From: an uncultured Clostridium sp.
GTDB lineage: Bacteria; Bacillota; Clostridia; TANB77; CAG-508
NCBI GenBank assembly: GCA_900554365.1
Contig: USGY01000019.1
Span: 1 to 28,397 of the forward strand
Length of the DNA: 28,397 nucleotides
Reading direction: 5' to 3'
The first letter of the stretch is position 1, and the number at the start of each line of letters is the position of its first letter. The notes beneath the pieces are model-generated. The model was given only the letters and a program-made list of their open reading frames with translations, was not told the origin of the DNA and ran no database searches. Below, piece by piece: positions 27,346-28,397 of this stretch. The translations under genes were made by a program, and so were the position numbers.

Positions 27346-27968
27346 TTTCCTTTTGCCATAATTCCTATTCTGTCTGATAAATTTTCTGCCTCTTCCATAT
27401 AATGAGTAGTTAGAATTATTGTAATTTTTCCTTTTAGCTTTTCTATTACATTCCATAATTCTTTTCTTGCAATTACATCAAGTCCTAAAGTTGGCTCATC
27501 CAAAAATAATATTTTAGGCTCATTTATTAGAGCTATTGCAATAGATACTTTTCTTTGCCATCCACCAGATAAAGTTTTTGCTTTTTGTTTTAAAACTTCT
27601 TCTAATTTAAATAATTTTACAAGCTCATCTATTTTCTCTTCTTTTTTAGGTATTTGATATACTCCTGCCATAAATTCTAAATTTTCTTTTACAGAAAGAT
27701 TTGGTGCAATAGCAGTTTCTTGTGGAGATACATTTAAGATTTCTTTTATTTTTTGTCTATCTTTTACTATGTCTAATCCTAATATTTTGATTTCTCCTTC
27801 TGTTGGTAATATTAAGGTTGAAAGCATTTTGATGGTTGTTGTTTTTCCTGCACCATTTGTACCAAGTAAAGCAAATAATTATCCTTCGTTGATTTTTAAA
27901 TTTATTTCATTAACTGCTGTTTTCTCTTTAAACTTTTTAGTTAATTTATTAGTTTCTATTGCTAACAT
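27345..27968 (-). pseudogene. ABC transporter ATP-binding protein, decayed
   Basis: From ATG 27968 the frame reads as an ABC ATPase N-terminus (LTKKFKEKTAVNEINLKI) and meets TAA at 27881-27879, where GAA (Glu) is expected before LFALLG. After it come Walker A GTNGAGKTTT, a Q-loop region (VSPQETAIAPNLSV), the signature LSGGWQRK, Walker B ILFLDEPTLGLD and the switch His (TTHYMEE). The C-terminus is then cut at about GIMAKG, where permease-like sequence begins. An internal start at 27827 would lack Walker A, so it cannot rescue function. It directly follows the AbrB-type gene and was once the second gene of that operon. Confidence 0.85.
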
Positions 27969-27969
27969 T

Positions 27970-28173
27970 TTACATTCCCCCTTTTGGAAATACTTTATCT
28001 GTTAAATCTTCGATTGCATCTGCTTTTAGTAAAGCTATTCCTCTTTCTTTATCACATAGTACAATAATAGAATCTCCTGATTTAATATCAAACATATCTC
28101 TTGCTTCTTTTGGTATTACAATTTGCCCTTTTTCTCCAACTTTACTAATTCCTACAAATTTATCTTTTTCCAT
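27970..28173 (-). CDS. AbrB/MazE/SpoVT-family DNA-binding regulator
   Basis: A 67-residue protein with the swapped-hairpin beta-barrel fold: GISKVGEKGQIVIPKEARDMFDIKSGDSIIVLCDKE matches the AbrB/SpoVT domain (residues 8-45). AGGAGG precedes ATG 28173. Its stop lies one base before the start of the ABC ATPase pseudogene, so it was the operon's first gene and probably its regulator. It appears intact although the transporter has decayed. Four 9-base repeats upstream are a possible binding site. A MazE-like antitoxin role is unlikely, as no toxin gene is adjacent. Confidence 0.88.
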   Translation of the reverse strand: MEKDKFVGISKVGEKGQIVIPKEARDMFDIKSGDSIIVLCDKERGIALLKADAIEDLTDKVFPKGGM

Positions 28174-28196
28174 TTTATCCTCCTTAAATCACATTG

Positions 28197-28232
28197 GTTA
28201 TACTTGTTATACTTTTCATACTTACTATACTT
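28197..28232. repeat. Four tandem 9-base repeats upstream of the AbrB-type gene
   Basis: Four head-to-tail units of NNNATACTT on plus (AAGTATNNN on minus) at exact 9-base spacing: GTTATACTT twice, then TTCATACTT and ACTATACTT. They sit 24-59 bases before the AbrB-type start codon, in the expected promoter region. No clean sigma-A promoter is seen apart from them. Candidate autoregulatory operator. Confidence 0.7.
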
Positions 28233-28241
28233 TGTAAGAAT

Positions 28242-28279
28242 AAAAAAAGCAATAGAACTTTTGAATTTCTATTACTTTT
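28242..28279 (-). terminator. Terminator upstream of the AbrB-type gene
   Basis: On the minus strand AAAAGTAATAGAA pairs with TTCTATTGCTTTT (one T-G pair) and runs into a T tract. The G-U pair makes it better on minus, so it ends a transcript entering from beyond 28280. Bases 28280-28397 contain no recognisable gene; a TTGACA at about 28336-28341 (minus) has no clear -10. Confidence 0.7.
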
Positions 28280-28397
28280 ATTTGTGCATAATACCCAAAT
28301 CTTGTAAACATCTTGATAAATTGACTATCTAATTTTTGTCAAGACTTTTTTTATAAATTTATTATATTATTTTTTTGTATGGCAAACAAGCGAAAAC

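Noticed and set aside
27279..27827. 182-codon ABC ATPase frame as a functional short gene
   Set aside because: It lacks Walker A, which lies upstream of its start, and its tail is out-of-frame permease sequence.
28280..28397. Possible end of a gene on the minus strand entering from the right edge
   Set aside because: All frames are short and stop-ridden; only a terminator is convincing.

Overview
The window is AT-rich DNA from a low-GC, Gram-positive, probably endospore-forming Clostridia-like bacterium. Three things point there: YaaL/BofA and BofC-type sporulation genes, a CdaA and ClpE-like Firmicutes gene set, and textbook sigma-A promoters with AGGAGG ribosome binding sites. Most of it is ordinary chromosome. 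One block (about 8.5-11.05 kb) looks acquired, and one ABC transporter operon (26.9-28.0 kb) is decaying.

Layout. 1-2.2 kb (minus strand): the start of a pilin-like gene with a long structured leader, tRNA-Met, a small charged protein, and MTA/SAH nucleosidase. 2.2-4.4 kb (plus): glmS behind its metabolite-sensing ribozyme. 4.4-5.0 kb (minus): yaaL and bofA, with bofA carrying a +1 frame disruption. 5.2-7.5 kb (plus): a lone VirD4/TraG-like membrane ATPase. 7.5-8.4 kb (minus): a polytopic metal-exporter-like permease. 8.5-10.6 kb (minus): four unrelated small unknown genes. Each has its own strong promoter and terminator, packed end to end, with codons and TGA stops unlike the surrounding genes. 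A DUF2651-like membrane protein follows. 11.1-15.6 kb (minus): truA (same type of frame break as bofA), cdaA preceded by an unlisted 45-residue membrane protein, pyrimidine nucleoside phosphorylase, rnhB and a second pilin-like gene. 15.7-17.0 kb: an HtrA protease. 17.16-17.25 kb: a candidate small RNA with a C-rich loop. 17.3-18.1 kb: an RsiV/DUF3298-like membrane-anchored protein. 18.3-21.3 kb: a ClpE-like AAA+ unfoldase and pgsA. 21.3-25.7 kb (minus): a BofC-like protein, comEC (best start codon is ATA) and an SH3/NlpC-P60 cell-wall hydrolase. 25.8-26.8 kb: rplM-rpsI. 26.9-28.2 kb: ABC transporter remnants behind an AbrB-type regulator.

How the genes fit together. Several act on the cell envelope: GlmS makes amino-sugar precursors, PgsA makes phospholipid, CdaA makes c-di-AMP, the NlpC/P60 enzyme cuts peptidoglycan, and HtrA and ClpE handle protein quality. 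ComEC and the pilin-like proteins suggest DNA uptake or surface appendages.

The most unusual observations are these. First, bofA and truA are both split at the identical heptamer TTCGGAC, where one extra C creates a CGG codon. I found CGG in frame nowhere else in the core genes, so either the same lesion or error occurred twice or there is +1 frameshifting at a near-abandoned codon. Second, the array of self-contained small-gene cassettes. Third, a three-hairpin sRNA candidate exposing CCCC. Fourth, the ATA start of comEC. All are read by eye from sequence; none has been tested.
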